Assembly (NCBI GenBank): GCA_963422445.2
Contig: OY729512.2
Location: 1,488,001-1,552,000 of the forward strand
Direction of reading: 5' to 3'
Length of the DNA stretch: 64,000 nt
From: G963422445 sp963422445
GTDB lineage: Bacteria; Pseudomonadota; Alphaproteobacteria; Thalassobaculales; Thalassobaculaceae
Position 1 is the first letter of the stretch, and each line of letters opens with the position of its first letter. Below are positions 25,727 to 34,792 of this stretch, one piece after another. Under the pieces are notes generated by a model. The model saw nothing but the letters and a program-made list of their open reading frames with translations, searched no databases and was not told the DNA's origin. Made by a program: the position numbers and the translations under genes.

Positions 25727-27182
25727 CAGCAATTCTCCTTTTGGAGTTATCGGGGGTTTTCAAAGGCTTGGAGATGTGATTCAAGCTGTTGTATGAAGCG
25801 TCTTGAACGATATATAGAAGTGGTGGGGAAGCGGTGCGCGGCGTTGCCCGACAAGCGCTCGGGAAGCAACACGCGCTATACCATGAGAGACATCGGGCTT
25901 GCGGCGTTTTCGGTGTTTTTCGTGCAGAGCCCGTCGTTTCTGGCGCATCAGCGCCTGCTGTCGGCGCAGCGCGGCGCTTCGAACGCCGGGACGCTGTTCG
26001 GCATGGAGCGGGTTCCGTGCGACAGCCATATCCGGCGGATGCTGGATGGGGCGCCGACGGATCATTTCGACGCGGTGTTTCCGGCGCTTGTCGATGACCT
26101 GGATGGCGCCGGCGCCTTGTCGGGTCTGCGCTGCCTGGACGATCGGGTGTTGATCGCGCTGGACGGCTCGGAGCATTTCCGTTCCGGCACGATCCACTGC
26201 GCGCACTGCTCGACGCGCCGGCGGGGCGAGGAGGTGGAGTATTTCCACAGCTTTGTCGGCGCCGCTCTGGTGGCGCCGGGGCAGCGCCGCGCCTTGCCTC
26301 TGGCGCCGGAGTTCGTGCGCCCGCAAGACGGCTCGGCGAAGCAGGACTGCGAGAGCCGCGCAGCGCAGCGCTGGCTGGCCCGCCTGGGGCCTTGTGTGGC
26401 CGGGCTGAGACCGGTCTATCTGGGCGACGATCTCTATTCCCGCCAGCCGATCTGCGAGGCGGTGCGCGCCGCGGGCGGGAGCTTCATCTTCGTGTGCAAG
26501 CCGTCCAGCCACAAGACGTTGAGCGAATACACTCATGGCGTCGTGCTGGACGAGGTGTGCCAGACCGTGGGCAGGGGCGCGGCCAGGCGCCGCCAGCGCT
26601 ATCGCTGGATGAATGGCGTGCCGCTGCGCGACGGCGCCGACGCGCTCGCCGTCAACTGGCTGGAGGTCGAGATCGCCAAGCCCGACGGCAAGGTGACCTA
26701 CCGCAACAGCTTCGTCACCGACCTTGCCGTCACGCGAGACACCGCCGCCGCCATCGCCGCCTGCGGGCGTGCCCGCTGGAAGATCGAGAACGAGACCTTC
26801 AACGTCCTGAAGACCAATGGCTACAACCTCGAACACAATTTCGGGCATGGCAGCCAGACACTGGCCAGCATCCTGGTCGTGCTCAATCTGCTGGCCTTCG
26901 CCCTGCACACGGCCTGCGACCTGATCGAAGCATCCTGGCGGCGGGCGCGGCACGCACTCGGAGCCCGAAGGCGCCTGTTCGAGCACATCCGCACGATCAC
27001 CGCCTACCATGTCTTCGCGTCATGGGCAGTCCTCATGAAAACCGTCATCACGGGCATCCCCCCTCCCGCAAACGCCTGATCCCCGGCCCCCGCGCCAAAC
27101 CCATCCCTCCAACCGCAAAACCGCCAAAAAACCAACACGAAAGGCCGCAATGCAACGAAAAACGCCATAAGGAGAATTGCTG
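25727..27182 (+). mobile_element. IS4-like element nested in an ISKra4-like gene
   Basis: The ends are inverted repeats CAGCAATTCTCCTT, flanked by a perfect 9-bp duplication ACTCGCCGT (25718-25726 and 27183-27191). At 1456 bp with one intact transposase it looks complete. Removing it joins the minus-strand frame of the ISKra4-like transposase (FEILNSMTAS then NGNAPYC), which confirms the boundaries. Confidence 0.88.
25793..27079 (+). CDS. IS4-like (DDE) transposase
   Basis: A 428-residue protein from the ATG at 25793 (MKRLERYIEVVGKR). It has TRYTMRDIGLAAFSVFF near the start, the first Asp in LIALDGSEHF, a Cys pair (CAHC), the second Asp in YLGDDLYSRQ and the Glu in ARWKIENETFNVLKTNGY. The last stretch is the Y-R-E-type signature of this group, often annotated IS4-like or ISNCY. 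Intact and confined within the element ends. Confidence 0.9.
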   Translation: MKRLERYIEVVGKRCAALPDKRSGSNTRYTMRDIGLAAFSVFFVQSPSFLAHQRLLSAQRGASNAGTLFGMERVPCDSHIRRMLDGAPTDHFDAVFPALVDDLDGAGALSGLRCLDDRVLIALDGSEHFRSGTIHCAHCSTRRRGEEVEYFHSFVGAALVAPGQRRALPLAPEFVRPQDGSAKQDCESRAAQRWLARLGPCVAGLRPVYLGDDLYSRQPICEAVRAAGGSFIFVCKPSSHKTLSEYTHGVVLDEVCQTVGRGAARRRQRYRWMNGVPLRDGADALAVNWLEVEIAKPDGKVTYRNSFVTDLAVTRDTAAAIAACGRARWKIENETFNVLKTNGYNLEHNFGHGSQTLASILVVLNLLAFALHTACDLIEASWRRARHALGARRRLFEHIRTITAYHVFASWAVLMKTVITGIPPPANA

Positions 27183-28166
27183 ACTCGCCGTCATGCTGTT
27201 CAGGATTTCAAACCAGATGGCATTAAAGCGGCCGGACTTCAGCAGAGCCCGGATGCTCAGGATCCCTTGACCGCCATCAACTGTCCACCGCATCCCCGAC
27301 CGTTTCGTCCGCTGCATGACCAGAACCTTGTTGGCGGCTTCGACGGTCCCGGACCCCACGATCAGGGTCCGGGACTGCCACTCATGATAGCCTATGCGTG
27401 ACGGTTGAGCTTGAAGAAGGCCAGTTCCCGCTCGAGATCGGCATGGCCGGACGAGGCGGTTTTCAGAACAGCCCCGATCGCCGCGATGACCCGGCCGACA
27501 CCATCCGGATCATTGAGCAGGAGGTCGCGATGCGTCTCGGACCAGTCCGTGTCCGCGGCATGGTCCGCGACCGTCTTGAAATACTGGCAGGCGTGCCAAT
27601 AATCGACCCCCTGGACGTCCGGCTCAAGGCTCTCCAGGATGATCCGGTTGTCCCGTGCGACGGCGACGACGATCAGACTGTCCGGGCGCAGGGCACGGAT
27701 ATGCGCCACTTCGGCCGCAAGCTGCGCTTTCAGATCACCTTTTCCAGCCTCCGGCATGCGATCGAAATGCAGTATCTTCAATTGCTTGCCATCGCTGTCG
27801 TAAAACCCGACCGGGCCACAGGACGTCTCCCGCCAGGCCGCGTCCGGACCCGCGGCTGAAGCAGCACCATGATGCCGTCCAGCGACACCGTCGCGCTCCG
27901 CGTCGCCGCCGGAATGCCCTCCTCGACCCGGAGACCGGACAGAACCGGCGCGCAGATCGACTTCCAAATCTACAGTTTGTGGGTTGGAGCATCCCCCGAT
28001 CTCACATCAACGCCGCAGGCGGCGCCGACACCTCGACAGATCACCGGATCTTGTAGTAAATCACCGCATCACGACCCGACCCGAAAACCCTTGGCTCATT
28101 GATAATACACAGCTCTCCGTTCGTCATGCCAGAACAACACCCATCATAGCCGTACGAACTTTGGAA

Positions 28167-29852
28167 TCAGGACACTGGGTTCGAAGCTAGATTGAGTGAC
28201 CTCGAGATGGAGTCAAGTTTTTCGCAAATCTCTGGGTGAATCTCGTCTTTGTGCATTATGGTGGCCAGCAGATACAGATCACGCTTCGGCGTATTCTTTT
28301 CAACATTGTTCAACAACGGAATCAAAAATTCATCGCTTGCCTTTATACGCCCAAGAGAGACGTGGTCTCCGAAGAGATCAGTACCCAGCGGCACCTGTTT
28401 CCAAAATGCTTCGTCTATCTTGAACTGCATCAGCGGGAAATTTAAGAATCTCTTGATAGCTTCCGGCTGCAAGAGATAATTTTCGATTTCGTAGCGGCGC
28501 CAGCGCAATACCAGCAATTCCGCATTCGTTGTCTCCTCATCCGGTTCATCGCGGTTGTCCCCATCGAGCAGGCAGACGCCACGAATTGCTGGAAACGCTG
28601 CCTGCATGGCGAAAAAGTGCGATTTTGCTTCGTGCAGGCTTCTTCCACCGAGCCAATGTACGAAGGGCCGTTTGAAGAATTTTTGTGCAGGATGATTTAG
28701 GATCCGCGCCCATTCGGTCAGAATTTTCTCATCCGTCTCGCTTTCGACATAGAGCACGCCGCCTACATCCTGACCGAGCAGAAGATCTGTGGTAGTGATA
28801 CGCTTGAGTGCCTCGCGAAGTCGATTGCGTTCGGTTTCGCTAGCGAGCGATCGGGGAGCTTCTCCCAAGAACCCGAGCACCCGGTCGGGTGTCGTCGCAT
28901 CGAGGATGACCTCGGAGTGCGTCGCAATGATTACTTGCCCGCCCTGGTCGTTTGCGACTTTGCGAATCAAGCCGTAGACTTGCTTTTGCAGGATGACATG
29001 TTGGTGCGCATCGGGCTCGTCAAGCAGGATCACGGTGGCGGGCCGCGCATACAGAAAGGCAAGTAGAAGAAGAACTTGGAGTGTCCCACTTCCAGCGTTG
29101 GAAAGGTCGAGCGGCCGAGTATGATTCGATTCACGATATTCGCACACGATGTATGGTTGAGCTGGAGAATAGGCAGGCTTGAGCAAATTGGTCTGGAATA
29201 GATCCCGTATGTGCTCCGCGAGTGCCTGCCAATGCTCCGCACGGCCACGTTCGGAAATCTCCAACAGGAGATTCCGCAAGATCTCTCCCGGCCGTCCTTG
29301 GCCGACAAGCAGATTCTGCATACCCCGATCGCGTCGCGGCTCATCGCGCTCGATTCCCGAGAGCGGAGGGATATGGACAACATTAAGAACCTTTGCCGCT
29401 TCCGGTGGAAAGTTCCGGATCGTTTTGCTATCAAGTTCTTTCGCGCCCTTTGGCCGGGCGTACGCCAACTCGGGATTGGTGTATTGAAGCTTGATCCCAC
29501 AGGTCCACGCTTCCTCGTTCGTATGGCCTTCTATCACGATCTCGATCAGCCGCCGCGTTCCAGACATTCCCTGGGAACCCGTAACCTTCCGATCTTCCCA
29601 GAGGAGATTCATTTCCCGGAGCGGTACCGCCGTGATGTCGGTTCGAGGGATGGCCACGCCCGACCGCCGAACGGCCTTGCCCCCCTCTCTCTGAGCGACC
29701 CAGCGATCAAGACCAAGCTTCCATGTGGCGATCGCCTGGAGCAAAGTGGACTTCCCCGCGTTATTCGGTCCGGCAAGCACGACCGAATCCGCGAGATCAA
29801 AGGTCTGTTCGCGGAAACGCTTGAAATTCTTGATCGTGACGCGACGGATCAT
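28167..29852 (-). CDS. OLD-type ATPase with C-terminal TOPRIM nuclease domain
   Basis: A 561-residue protein. The N-terminal SMC/ABC-like ATPase has Walker A GPNNAGKSTL (about residue 28), signature-like LSNAGSGTLQ, Walker B VILLDEPDAH and the His switch IIATHSE. The C-terminal TOPRIM domain has the Glu in LYVESETDEKIL and Asp pair in CLLDGDNRDE. This is the OLD/GajA architecture of DNA-cutting ATPases used in phage defence. No helicase or other known partner sits next to it. Base composition is visibly lower in GC than the flanking genes, pointing to transfer. A role in defence is inferred from the family. Confidence 0.88.
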   Translation of the reverse strand: MIRRVTIKNFKRFREQTFDLADSVVLAGPNNAGKSTLLQAIATWKLGLDRWVAQREGGKAVRRSGVAIPRTDITAVPLREMNLLWEDRKVTGSQGMSGTRRLIEIVIEGHTNEEAWTCGIKLQYTNPELAYARPKGAKELDSKTIRNFPPEAAKVLNVVHIPPLSGIERDEPRRDRGMQNLLVGQGRPGEILRNLLLEISERGRAEHWQALAEHIRDLFQTNLLKPAYSPAQPYIVCEYRESNHTRPLDLSNAGSGTLQVLLLLAFLYARPATVILLDEPDAHQHVILQKQVYGLIRKVANDQGGQVIIATHSEVILDATTPDRVLGFLGEAPRSLASETERNRLREALKRITTTDLLLGQDVGGVLYVESETDEKILTEWARILNHPAQKFFKRPFVHWLGGRSLHEAKSHFFAMQAAFPAIRGVCLLDGDNRDEPDEETTNAELLVLRWRRYEIENYLLQPEAIKRFLNFPLMQFKIDEAFWKQVPLGTDLFGDHVSLGRIKASDEFLIPLLNNVEKNTPKRDLYLLATIMHKDEIHPEICEKLDSISRSLNLASNPVS

Positions 29853-29916
29853 TGGATCGCCTCAATGCACGAAACACTATTCGTAACGGTTGGGTTCCGG
29901 ATAACGCAGTAGCGTA

Positions 29917-30264
29917 TCAAGCCGAGTGTTCCATGAGGTGGGATATAAGGGAATCGCTGAGGCTCGACGCCGCTTGGACGCTAGTTTCAGCGATGGCAGG
30001 GAGGTTGCGTGCGGATTCGATGATTTTCGCATATCGCCACTGCAGTGATAACGGCGACCGTGGGATGCGCCAGCCTTCAATCATCGTCTTGCGCATGGAC
30101 GGTGGATCAGTATCGGAAGCAAAGTCGCTAAGATACTTGTGAAAGATGAAGTCACAAAAATACCACGGTGATCCTATGCTGTAAACAGCGAGTCCATGAC
30201 AAGAGTTTAGCGGCATGAATTCTGCCCAGTTCGCAGTCTGAAATGCGACAGAGGGGCATGACAA
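29917..30264 (-). CDS. Unrecognised 115-residue ORF upstream of the OLD gene
   Basis: Same strand as the OLD gene, ending 64 bases before it. Contains PWYFCDFIFHKYLSDFASD and PLSLQWRYAKIIESARNLP, which read like protein. The only start near the beginning is a TTG (30264); the frame is open further upstream without an ATG, so it may be a 3' fragment. No family recognised. It could be a partner of the OLD gene or a chance frame. Confidence 0.3.
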   Translation of the reverse strand: MSCPSVAFQTANWAEFMPLNSCHGLAVYSIGSPWYFCDFIFHKYLSDFASDTDPPSMRKTMIEGWRIPRSPLSLQWRYAKIIESARNLPAIAETSVQAASSLSDSLISHLMEHSA

Positions 30265-30587
30265 GTGAGGCCCTCCAATGGGGAATAGTGTAGCGGAATG
30301 GTGGCTGGGCCGCCGCGATCTTCGATTAATTCATCCTCCGGCTGCGCATTTCGGGACGGGCGAGCAAGGCTGAACAGCGTTACTGAATTATTGCAGTGTG
30401 TTTTCCGGGGGCCGCGCCGTTGCTGTCGTCAGTCGGAGCAGTCAATCGTAGCGGCATTGCTTCGGTCGCCATGAACCCGTAGGAAGCACCTTTTCGGCGA
30501 CCGAACCTGCGCTTAGACTGCTGGCAAGCGAATGATGGCGAGCCTAGTACGGGTGATTGGATCCAAGAGGAGCAGGGAGACACTGCC
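30265..30587. other. Intergenic stretch before the aminotransferase operon
   Basis: About 320 bases without a convincing gene. The right end has AGGGAG just upstream of the next ATG and presumably holds its promoter; I see no strong consensus boxes. Confidence 0.5.
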
Positions 30588-31538
30588 ATGAACAAGATCC
30601 TGGCAACTGCCAGAATTCCGGCGGAAACCGGATTGTGGCAAGACGGCGCAGCTTTTATCGACGATACCTACATGCCGATTGCCGATGCGAAAATTCCGGT
30701 TCTGGATTGGGGGTTCACGCGGTCCGATGCCTGTTACGATATTGTTCACGTCAAGGACGGGGTGTTCTTCAGGCTCGATGACCATCTCGTCCGGTTCGAA
30801 GCCTCGATGGCCGGTTTACGGATGTCCATCCCGTTCGATCGGCCCGGTATTGCCACGATCCTGATGCGTTGCGTGTGCCTGACCGGATTGCGTGACTCCT
30901 ATGTCGCCATGGTCTGCACCCGGGGCACGCCGCCACCCGGACCACGCGGATCCTTGCAGGCATTCAATAACCGGTTTATCGCCTATGCCCTGCCTTGGAT
31001 TGACGTTCTTTCGCCCGAGATTCAGGAACGTGGCGGCCATATGATCATCGCGAAAACGCCCCGAATCCCGTCTGATTCCGTTGATCCGACGATCAAGAAC
31101 TACAATCGGAGCGACATGACGAAGGCGTTGTTTGAAGCCGAGGACGCTGGTATGGACAGCGCGATTCTGCTCGACCATGACGGATATGTCACGGAAGGGC
31201 CGGGCTTCAATGTGTTTGTGGTGCGCGATGGCGAACTCACGACACCGGACCGCGGCGCGCTCGAAGGTATTACCCGCAAGGCAACGCTCGAACTCTGTGC
31301 CGAATTCGGTATTCCGGCCCGGGAAGGGAGATTGCGCGCGGTTGATCTGCATGATGCCGATGAGATCGTCACCGTGACCACCGCCGGTGGCATCATGCCA
31401 GTGACCCGGATCGATAACAGAATATTGTCGAATGATCGGCCGGGCCCTGTCGCGCGCCGGTTGAAAGATCTGTATTGGCAGCGTCACACGGACGGGCGCC
31501 ATGTCACGCCAGTCGATTACGGAGACGAAACGCCATGA
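30588..31538 (+). CDS. Class-IV PLP aminotransferase (branched-chain / D-amino-acid type)
   Basis: A 316-residue fold-type IV enzyme. Hallmarks: GAAFIDDTYMPIADAKIPVL and DWGFTRSDACYDI, the PLP Lys in VDPTIKNYNRSDMTKAL, and TEGPGFNVFVV followed by GALEGITRKATLEL. It could be a branched-chain aminotransferase, D-amino-acid or (R)-amine transaminase; the non-biosynthetic context favours a catabolic role. AGGGAG precedes the ATG. Its stop overlaps the enoyl-CoA hydratase start (ATGA). Confidence 0.9.
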   Translation: MNKILATARIPAETGLWQDGAAFIDDTYMPIADAKIPVLDWGFTRSDACYDIVHVKDGVFFRLDDHLVRFEASMAGLRMSIPFDRPGIATILMRCVCLTGLRDSYVAMVCTRGTPPPGPRGSLQAFNNRFIAYALPWIDVLSPEIQERGGHMIIAKTPRIPSDSVDPTIKNYNRSDMTKALFEAEDAGMDSAILLDHDGYVTEGPGFNVFVVRDGELTTPDRGALEGITRKATLELCAEFGIPAREGRLRAVDLHDADEIVTVTTAGGIMPVTRIDNRILSNDRPGPVARRLKDLYWQRHTDGRHVTPVDYGDETP

Positions 31539-32287
31539 CCGACTCACTCGTCACTTATCGATCCAACGACCGGATCGCGCTCATAACTCTGAATCGGCCG
31601 GACAAGCTGAATGCATTGAGCAATGCACTGGTGGCGGAATTGCGCGATGCCTTTATTCGATATGGTGAGTCCGAAGATCGTTGCGCCGTTCTCGCCGGGG
31701 CTGGCGAAAAGGCATTTTCGGTCGGAGCTGATCTCCGCGATCCGCCCACCGATCCGGATCTTTGGGAATGCATGCCGGGTGCCGGTGTGGTACTCGACAA
31801 GCCGGTGATTGCCGCAGTGTCCGGCTACTGTGTCGGTGGCGCCTATTGCCTGGTGCAATTTTGCGACATCGCGGTTGCGGCCGATAATGCCGATTTCTTC
31901 TACCCCGAAGCGCAGATGGGCTTTTGTGGCGGACTGATCGCGAGTACGGCGGCCCGCCTGCCGCACAAGATCGCCATGGAGTTCATGCTGACGGGCAAGC
32001 ATTTTTCAGCGGAGCGCGCCTATCAGACCGGGATGGTGAACGCGGTTGTGCCGGCCGGTGAAGAAATCCCGGCGGCGATGGATTATGCTCGCATACTGGC
32101 TGATAGTGCCCCGCTTGTGGTTGGCATGCTTAAGCGGTTCGTTCGCGATACCGTGACCGCAAAGGGGCCGTCGGAACAGCATGCCTTGGCGCGGGCCGAA
32201 CTGCTCGGGATCCGCCGCAGCGCAGATCAGCAGGAAGGGGGTGCTGCCTTCCGGGACAAACGTAAACCCGTCTTCACCGGGTGTTGA
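31535..32287 (+). CDS. Enoyl-CoA hydratase/isomerase family protein
   Basis: A 250-residue crotonase-fold protein from the ATG at 31535, which overlaps the preceding stop. It has LITLNRPDKLNALSNAL, oxyanion-hole KAFSVGADLRD and AAVSGYCVGGAYCLVQFCD, and PEAQMGFCGG. The position often holding the catalytic Glu (the glutamate after GG in many hydratases) reads GFCGG here, so the reaction may not be classical hydration. Translationally coupled to the aminotransferase. Confidence 0.9.
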   Translation: MTDSLVTYRSNDRIALITLNRPDKLNALSNALVAELRDAFIRYGESEDRCAVLAGAGEKAFSVGADLRDPPTDPDLWECMPGAGVVLDKPVIAAVSGYCVGGAYCLVQFCDIAVAADNADFFYPEAQMGFCGGLIASTAARLPHKIAMEFMLTGKHFSAERAYQTGMVNAVVPAGEEIPAAMDYARILADSAPLVVGMLKRFVRDTVTAKGPSEQHALARAELLGIRRSADQQEGGAAFRDKRKPVFTGC

Positions 32288-32325
32288 CGCAATGCAGCAC
32301 GATTTTCGGCCGAAGGAGATCAAGA

Positions 32326-33207
32326 ATGCGTAAACCAACAGGTCTTGGCATCTGGTGTGCGACCAATGTGCTTGGGCAGACAGAGCTTGCCGAACTTGCG
32401 ACCGGTGTCGAACGGCGCGGCTATGACACGTTGTGGTATCCTGAGTCCCTTTCTTACGAATGTTTCGCGATCGCCGGGTTTCTGCTGAGCCAGACCGGTG
32501 CGCTCACCGTCGCCAGCGGTATAGCAAACATCTATGCCCGCGACGCCGTGACGGCGGCACAGGGACATGACAGTATGAACCGCTTGTTCAACGACCGCTT
32601 CATACTTGGTCTTGGCGTCAGCCATGTGCCGCTGGTTGAGGGAGCCCGCGGCCATACATATGGCAAGCCGGTGGCCACGATGCGGGCGTATCTGCAGGCG
32701 CTCGCGGCGGCTCCGATCGATGTGACGATTCGCCATGACGACCGCGCCGTTGTACTGGCAGCGCTTGGTCCGAACATGTTGGCGTTGTCGCGAGACGGCT
32801 CGAAAGGGGCGTTGCCCTACTGCGTGATGCCGGATCATACCGCCGAAGCCCGCCGAATTCTCGGTCCCGATGCCTGGCTCTGCGTTGAGCAAAAAATTTG
32901 CCTGACTACCGATCGAAGTACTGCCCGGTCAGTGGCCCAGAAGCAGATGGCCCGATACATGGCCCTGCCAAACTATCGTGAGAACTGGTTCCGGCTGGGA
33001 TTCAGTCCGGAGGACGTGATGGGCGATGGCACGCCGCGCTTTCTGGATGCGATGGTGATCTGGGGCGGAGAACGGCAGATTCGCGATTGCATCGAAGCCC
33101 ATCGGTATGCCGGCGCCGACCAGGTCGTTCTGCAGGCGTTCCGGCCGGATGGGGGTACTGGTACCGACCCGAACGCGCTCGACGCTTTTGCTCCAGGTGG
33201 CGCCTGA
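32326..33207 (+). CDS. LLM-class flavin-dependent oxidoreductase
   Basis: A 293-residue luciferase-like (alpha/beta barrel) protein from the ATG at 32326 with AAGGAG eight bases upstream. Features: RGYDTLWYPESLSYECFAIA, TGALTVASGIANIYARD and RFILGLGVSHVPLVEG, all typical of F420- or FMN-dependent members. In this cluster an oxidation of an acyl or amino substrate is plausible; the substrate is unknown. Confidence 0.88.
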   Translation: MRKPTGLGIWCATNVLGQTELAELATGVERRGYDTLWYPESLSYECFAIAGFLLSQTGALTVASGIANIYARDAVTAAQGHDSMNRLFNDRFILGLGVSHVPLVEGARGHTYGKPVATMRAYLQALAAAPIDVTIRHDDRAVVLAALGPNMLALSRDGSKGALPYCVMPDHTAEARRILGPDAWLCVEQKICLTTDRSTARSVAQKQMARYMALPNYRENWFRLGFSPEDVMGDGTPRFLDAMVIWGGERQIRDCIEAHRYAGADQVVLQAFRPDGGTGTDPNALDAFAPGGA

Positions 33208-33345
33208 GGCTGCGCGCCGGCCTGTCCTGTGTCCGGGCGAATGCCGGTAAAAAGAGGGATTACAAGACGTTCTCACAGGGCGTAGCGGTAGTTTCGGCTG
33301 TTGCGGACCCGGTGCCTGCTGGCCGATTTCCGGGACGGAACAACG

Positions 33346-34659
33346 ATGATTTCTTCGATGTCTGCAACGCCAATCGGCAAGTCTGGTGACATCGACGGTT
33401 CTTATGCTTGGGTGCGCTTGGTAGCCTCCGTGATTATCAGTGGGGCCGGCGGCGTCGGACTCTGGTCGTCCGTCGTGCTGTTGTCCGTGACCGAAAGTCA
33501 TTTCGGGGTCGACCGGGCCGCCTCCTCGCTCCCTTATACCGCAGCGATGGTCGGCATTCTGGTCGGCAACATCGTGATCGGCCGCATGGTCGACCGGTGG
33601 GGTGTTGTGAAGCCGGTTCTCCTCGCGGCCGTCAGCCTGGCTGTCGGTTACACCGGATCAGCCAATTCGACAAGCCTTTGGGAACTGGCGTTGTTCCAGG
33701 GCGTCCTGGTCGGCGCTCTCGGCACTTCGGTGACCTTCGGCCCTCTGATTGCCGCGATCACGCTCTGGTTCGTACGTTATCGGGGTATTGCGGTCGCGCT
33801 GGTCGCCTGTGGTAGCTATGTCGCGGGAACGGTTTGGCCACCGATCATTCAATATCTGATCGACAACATCGGCTGGCGTGACACGCATCTGACGATCGCA
33901 GCCGCCTGTTTCGTCGTGATGGTGCCGATGACCCTGCTGTTGCGTCGGCCACCTCCGGTTCAGGTGCCTGTGGCGGTGGGCAGCGCGGCTTTTTCGGGCG
34001 TCCGGCCGCCGCCATTGCCGTCGAATGCCCTCCAAGTGTTGCTGATCATTGCCGGAATCGCCTGTTGTGTCGCGATGTCGATGCCGCAGGTTCATATCGT
34101 CGCGTATTGCGTGGACCTCGATATCGGCGCTGCTCGGGGCGCCAATATGTTGGCGCTCATGCTTGGGCTGGGGATCGTCAGCCGGATTGTTTTCGGTTTT
34201 GTAATGGACCGGATCGGTGCAGCCCGAACCCTGTTGATCGGATCATCGCTTCAGGCGGTGTGTCTGCTGCTCTATCTGCCGGCCGATAGCGTGGTGTCGC
34301 TTTATCTGGTCTCGGCGTTGTTCGGCCTGTTTCAGGGCGGGATTGTCCCGTCCTATGCCGTGCTCGTTCGCGACTATTTTCCAGCATCGCAGGCCGGCAC
34401 GCGAGTCGGTCTGGTTCTGTCAGGAACGATTGGAGGCATGGCGCTGGGTGGTTGGATGTCGGGAGCGATTTATGATCTGACATTGTCTTATCAGGCCGCT
34501 TTCCTGAACGGTTCCGCATGGAATTTGGTGAACATTACCATCGTGGTCCTGTTGTTATGGTTCGGGCGCAAGCCACCGCTACCGGTCCCGTCCTTCCGGA
34601 CGCCGATGGTCGAAACGCCATTGATCAGCCGCTGGCCGGGGGTGTTGTCACGGTCCTGA
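33346..34659 (+). CDS. MFS transporter (oxalate/formate- or monocarboxylate-type)
   Basis: A 437-residue protein with about twelve membrane helices and the MFS loop motif GRMVDRWGVVKPVL. Resembles OFA or monocarboxylate transporters, including the C-terminal-half repeat FGFVMDRIGAARTLL. It lies between catabolic genes, which suggests uptake of their organic-acid substrate. The start could be 33346 or 33358. The gap from the LLM gene (138 bp) is empty. Confidence 0.88.
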   Translation: MISSMSATPIGKSGDIDGSYAWVRLVASVIISGAGGVGLWSSVVLLSVTESHFGVDRAASSLPYTAAMVGILVGNIVIGRMVDRWGVVKPVLLAAVSLAVGYTGSANSTSLWELALFQGVLVGALGTSVTFGPLIAAITLWFVRYRGIAVALVACGSYVAGTVWPPIIQYLIDNIGWRDTHLTIAAACFVVMVPMTLLLRRPPPVQVPVAVGSAAFSGVRPPPLPSNALQVLLIIAGIACCVAMSMPQVHIVAYCVDLDIGAARGANMLALMLGLGIVSRIVFGFVMDRIGAARTLLIGSSLQAVCLLLYLPADSVVSLYLVSALFGLFQGGIVPSYAVLVRDYFPASQAGTRVGLVLSGTIGGMALGGWMSGAIYDLTLSYQAAFLNGSAWNLVNITIVVLLLWFGRKPPLPVPSFRTPMVETPLISRWPGVLSRS

Positions 34660-34792
34660 TCAGCAACGCCAGTCCGGGCATCGGGATGGCTTCGGCGGCC
34701 GATATTGCCGAGTGCGACCCGGACCATTAAGGTCGGCGCAGGCCTTTGGTTCCGGGTTCACCCATTCCTCTTGAGGTTCAGAAGACATCGAC

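Larger units (their letters stand above)
25652..27990 (-). pseudogene. ISKra4-like transposase, split by the IS4-like element
   Basis: The minus strand reads, with frameshifts, VSLDGIMV, then GFYDSDGKQLKILHFDRMPE, DYWHACQYFKTVADHA, then GSGTVEAANKVLVMQRTKRS, GGQGILSIRALLKSGRF, and FEILNSMTAS up to 27183. The tail resumes beyond the IS4-like element at 25726 and ends at 25652. The VEA-x(8)-QR-x-KRSGM-W block is typical of ISKra4-family transposases. Frameshifts near 27370 and 27840 plus the insertion make it non-functional. Confidence 0.7.
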
